Shown here: in pieces, positions 61,101 to 64,000 of the stretch
How positions within the stretch are numbered: the stretch's first letter is position 1
Layout of the letters: each line of letters opens with the position of its first letter
Assembly (NCBI GenBank): GCA_025738555.1
Contig: JAOVFP010000003.1
Location: 5,270,001 to 5,334,000, forward strand
Direction of reading: 5' to 3'
Length of the DNA: 64,000 nucleotides
From: Cyathus striatus
Taxonomy: Eukaryota > Basidiomycota > Agaricomycetes > Agaricales > Nidulariaceae
Program-made: the position numbers and the translations under genes
Notes under the pieces: generated by a model
The model's input: only the letters and a program-made list of their open reading frames with translations
Database searches by the model: none
Told to the model about the DNA's origin: nothing

Positions 61101-62863
61101 AGGAGACACCATCGTTAACGGAGGCAGCGGTAGAAGTAGCCGTGACTGTGCCTACAATACCGGGTCGGGAGCGCCAGAGGAGCTTAATGAGGCGTTCTTC
61201 GAAGTCATTGCACATGGGTACAATGCGGTCCAGGGAGTCGGACCAAATTACCAATACGCGCTCGTCACGCTATAGAGAGAAGAAAATGCGTTAGCGGAAG
61301 AAGAAATGGGTGAGGCAATAGACGTAAAAATTAAGAAGGATAATATTAATGATTGAAGTAGATTGAGGATGTAGGATGTAATATAGAAGGTTTAAAAAGG
61401 GAAGAAAACGTACAATAAATGCAGCGCATTGCTCCTTCTCCGCCTGTGGGAGCAAGAGTATCGTCTCAAGGATCTGGATTCGGGTATTCGCGTCGACATA
61501 GATGCTCTTGTCTTCGGGGCTTCTGTAGATTGTAGGTGAGTATTGATGTGAGAATAAAGATAGAAGAAAAAAAGGGAGAAAATAAAAAACGATCAGAAAA
61601 AAACGTGGTTGAAACGGAAACAATTTGCAAAATCAAATGCGAATGTGCAAGGCACCGAGAATAAATTTTGAAATGGAGAAAATGAAATAAAAATGACACG
61701 GCGACTGTCATTAACAGCTTGCAAGTCCGGAAGTAACCAAGGGACAGAAGGATTGCAACACCTCCTAAACATGCTGGGAGTTACGACTGCGGGCAGCAAG
61801 GAAAAAGCGGATATCATGTCCCGCCATTGTGAAAATTCAGTAGCTGTCGCAACCATCTCCTGACAGGCCCTCGGTAGGGGGTTAGACCCTTCCGATAAGC
61901 AGAGTGCTGTATTGACATCGCTCCGCCGAGAAATCTCGAGAGAGAAACCGTTATCAAATGAAGACGGTCCTCCTCGACTATCGATGATCACCCTACTTCG
62001 GGTCGGAGGCCGGAACGATAACGATAATGAAGGACAGGGTGAATGGAAGCGGAAGCATAGGTAGTGTTGAAGATTGCCTGACGTTGGCAGGTGACGGTGG
62101 CGCGACAGGGATGAAAATAGCAGGAGGGGGGCGGGATGGATGGTTGATATGGCCAGACGGAAACAAAATAGAGAAAGGGGCGGACTCTAATCGCCGGAAG
62201 AGGGTAACTGATCTGCGATCAAACTGGACCAAATGGAGAATTTCGCACGATCATTGAGGTTACGCGCCTCGTTTGATGCGCAAGGCGTCAAGAGTCATAG
62301 AAAAATGGATAACGCAGAGCATGAAGGTACTCAGGAGGGTCGCATGCTGACTCCAGAAGACACACTGCGCGTTACGAACGAAATAGAAGAGAGGAAAAGA
62401 GCAAGAAAAGGCGGGTTATCGCGTCGATTTGCATCTGGCGGCTGACTGCCAAAACGGAGGAAAAGATGCATATATGCGCGCCAAGAACGAAAGACGTCAT
62501 CGAGAAAGTGGAAAGAACACGAGAAAATGAATTTCGGGGGAGAACTTACACTTCAGCGAGGGCAGCATGGACGGCGGCTGACCGAACTTTTACTGCGACG
62601 ACGGGGTTGAGAGCGCATACAGCTGTCTCAAAGGGCTCAAGAGAGGCGTTTTCATAAGGGAAAACGCGGTATTCAGGGATACCGGTGCCTTGAATGTGGT
62701 GGGTGAGCAGTGGAAGAAGGGAAGAGGGAAGAGGGAAAATACCATCGGATACTCTGAGTGCGACACCAGAAGAGATGTTCTCTTCGTTGGGACGGAACCA
62801 GGCGTCGCCCTGTGTCTGACGGAACAGCCAGTGGAGGAGGGCGTCGTTGCGGTCGTAGTCCAT
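58140..62863 (-). CDS. Large GT2-family membrane glycosyltransferase
   Basis: The start is MDYDRNDALLHWLFRQTQGD (ATG 62861-62863). An N-terminal soluble domain (RVFPYENASLEPFE, YVDANTRIQILETILLLPQA, RVLVIWSDSLDRIVPMCNDF) precedes a membrane segment (FALLAIAPLLYCVSLFFALQ) and a GT2 catalytic core: HITIQMPVYKESLDAVLAP, FINDDGMRLL, IVLIVDSDTVVPEDC (DxD), SESNVSEDFDIALR (ED) and LNRWQKYAYG in the Q/RxxRW position. Further membrane segments follow (YVLLGFQFPVDGYF, FFFFGGLAIPLTQALLAHLF, VSLVLVAGMIIISTPLVP), ending NPWLMVFSY. This resembles cellulose/chitin-synthase-like GT2 enzymes that polymerise a cell-wall glycan; the sugar is unknown. Almost all introns are 50-150 nt, but one (61523-62549) is 1,027 nt. 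No frameshift was found. Confidence 0.85.
61523..62549 (-). other. Unusually long intron (1,027 nt) in the GT2 gene
   Basis: The donor GTAAGT at 62549 and acceptor CTACAG at 61523 join AAVHAALAEV to SPEDKSIYVDANTR without gap. On the opposite strand it holds a 70-codon frame, 62233-62445, whose tail (TPEDTLRVTNEIEERKRARK) looks protein-like but matches nothing I know. It may be an inserted sequence or a nested gene. Confidence 0.65.
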
Positions 62864-63624
62864 GTTGTAGGACTGGAGTCGTCGCGCAGCGTGTCGTTCG
62901 TATTCAGGTTGGAGGTGGGGGGAAGGAGGAGTGTGTTGATGGGTTGAATTAAAGCAAAGAGGGCAGGCAGACGGTCAGAAATGAAAGTGATATAACGGAG
63001 ACAAGTGATTGACAGGTAGTGAGACTTACGAGTGTATCCTAAATGGTGAGGAGAAACAGGAGAAGGGGGAGAGGGGAAGAGGGAAAGAGAACGTGGAGAC
63101 TAGGACAAAAGAGGGCGATTGGCAAGGGAGGGAAAAGAAAAGCAACGAACGAGACGGAGATAATAAATTCGGGGAGGAAGAAGGATGGAGATAGGGTGTT
63201 GAGGGACGTGATGGAGAAAATAAGGAGCAGGAGGGAGAGGACGAGGATTCAGTAGGTGGCTGCCATTCTCGGAGAGATCTGAGTGGCCCGATCAGGATTG
63301 CCCTCGGAGGTGGCCAGGGTCCTCGGTTGGCAGGGTTTGATAACCAAGCGAGGGCGTTGCCACGGTGCAAATGGAATGACGTCAGAGGTCTTGTCATTGC
63401 GGCGTCACCTTAGGAGGTTTGAGAAGAGAAAAAACACGGTGGAGCGATGTACAAGCAGGAAGGGGGTGCCTGGCTGCAGAGGAAGATAGCAATAATAAAA
63501 TATAATTTTGCTGATTAGGATATCGATCCCCTATTCTCTTCCGCCAACAACTCCGCGTTAAAATCATTGGTTGTCTGCCCCCAGCCATCCCCATCCACGT
63601 TCACATTCACGTCCACCATCCACC
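62864..63624. promoter_or_regulatory. Divergent promoter and leader region of GT2, with a 5' UTR intron
   Basis: A good GTAAGT donor ends at 63029, and an acceptor (CCAG) lies just upstream of the GT2 start codon at 62873, giving a likely 157-nt leader intron. The rest of the minus strand is C/T-rich (63040-63200), as common in fungal promoters. The region separates GT2 from the plus-strand gene at 63625. Confidence 0.5.
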
Positions 63625-64000
63625 ATGTCTTATCCTCCCCGCCGCAGCTCCAGGGAGACCCGCAGACTCAGCGGCAGCTACCTCGCCACTGCCAGAATGA
63701 GTACTGGCTCAGCCTCTGAGGAGGACTCTTCTCCCCCTCTCGCTCCTCCCCGTCCCTTCTTCCTCGCTGGTGGCGAGCGTGGCTCTTGGTCCGCCTCTTC
63801 CATGGACAATTCGTCTCTCGACCCTCCCTCTGACTCTGACCGAGAGGCTCCTCTTCCTCCTCCTCCCCTTGCTGCACGTGCCCCTGCACCCAGGACCACC
63901 GCCGTCCCCGCCCCTCGTTCGTCCACCGCCAGGGCCGTCGCCCACAGGAACCACCACCGCCGTCGCTCGTCCATGGCCAGCAGCACAGCAGCACACTCCT
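63625..64000 (+). CDS. Start of a Ser/Pro/Arg-rich protein, 5' part only
   Basis: An ATG at 63625 (context CACCATG) opens a frame that stays open to the window edge. It begins MSYPPRRSSRETRRLSGSYL and continues with acidic and Ser-rich stretches (SASEEDSSPPLAPPRP) and a Pro/Ala/Arg-rich, low-complexity part (RSSTARAVAHRNHHRRRSSM). It is unusually GC- and C-rich compared with its neighbours. I recognise no domain. At least 125 codons are seen, and the remainder lies outside the window. Confidence 0.6.
   Translation, partial: MSYPPRRSSRETRRLSGSYLATARMSTGSASEEDSSPPLAPPRPFFLAGGERGSWSASSMDNSSLDPPSDSDREAPLPPPPLAARAPAPRTTAVPAPRSSTARAVAHRNHHRRRSSMASSTAAHS

Noticed and set aside
60859..61294. 144-codon plus-strand frame
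   Set aside because: Antisense of a GT2 exon whose minus-strand reading is clearly conserved.
63668..63996. Three overlapping minus-strand frames of about 100 codons
   Set aside because: Shadows of the GC-rich plus-strand gene that begins at 63625.

Overview
This window looks like nuclear DNA of a filamentous basidiomycete, most likely an Agaricomycete. Genes are dense and on both strands. Almost every gene is cut by introns of about 47-65 nt with GT-AG ends and CTRAY-type branch sites. The gene content also fits: a class I hydrophobin, fungal P450s, a GH95 fucosidase, a DUF1479 dioxygenase-like protein, Coq9, a Cue1-like protein and fungal-type histone H3. All assignments come from reading the translated sequence; no database search was run.

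Layout. 1-924: 3' part of a glutamine-synthetase-domain gene. 1151-4139: gamma-tubulin complex component 2. 4273-5897 (-): TRP1-like gene with no amidotransferase domain. 6884-7515 (-): short Bud6/Aip3 N-terminal-domain protein. 9143-11463 (-): intact cytochrome P450. 12492-15877: GH95 alpha-L-fucosidase. 16629-18388: DUF1479 protein. 18870-21023 (-): proline-rich protein with HTP repeats. 21473-23169: lariat debranching enzyme. 23418-24109 (-): histone H3. 24439-26680 (-): 4-coumarate-CoA-ligase-like enzyme. 26914-28188: GNAT-Mss4 fusion. 28502-30226 (-): proteasome lid subunit Rpn7. 33506-36271 (-): membrane-anchored coiled-coil protein. 36684-37920: class I glutamine amidotransferase. 39592-40998: three-repeat Myb protein. 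41332-42265: syntaxin-8-like SNARE. 43462-43560 (-): intron-containing tRNA. 44287-44790 (-): hydrophobin. 46221-47056: Cue1-like ER protein. 47836-50070: P450 pseudogene. 50532-52881 (-): eIF3l. 53178-54024 (-): Coq9. 54201-55229: eIF3j. 58140-62863 (-): large GT2 glycosyltransferase. 63625-end: start of a Ser/Pro-rich gene. Longer stretches without a recognisable gene lie at 7.5-9.1, 30.2-33.5, 37.9-39.6, 42.3-46.2 and 55.2-58.1 kb.

Most of these are unrelated housekeeping genes in ordinary fungal order, not one pathway cluster. Local themes are translation initiation (eIF3l and eIF3j flanking Coq9) and two members of one P450 subfamily, one intact and one dead.

Two cross-cutting observations matter most. 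First, seven otherwise well-conserved genes each carry one frameshift that is cured by adding one base to a short homopolymer. They include Rpn7, which is essential in yeast, and DBR1. This points to systematic under-calling of homopolymers in the assembly, so these genes should not be called pseudogenes. Second, several genes need very small exons (6, 10, 17 and 19 nt) and several GC-AG introns to give the conserved protein, so automatic gene models here are likely to be wrong. Biological oddities are a TRP1-like enzyme with altered PRAI active-site motifs, a histone H3 tail about five residues longer than usual around K27, and a GNAT-Mss4 fusion.
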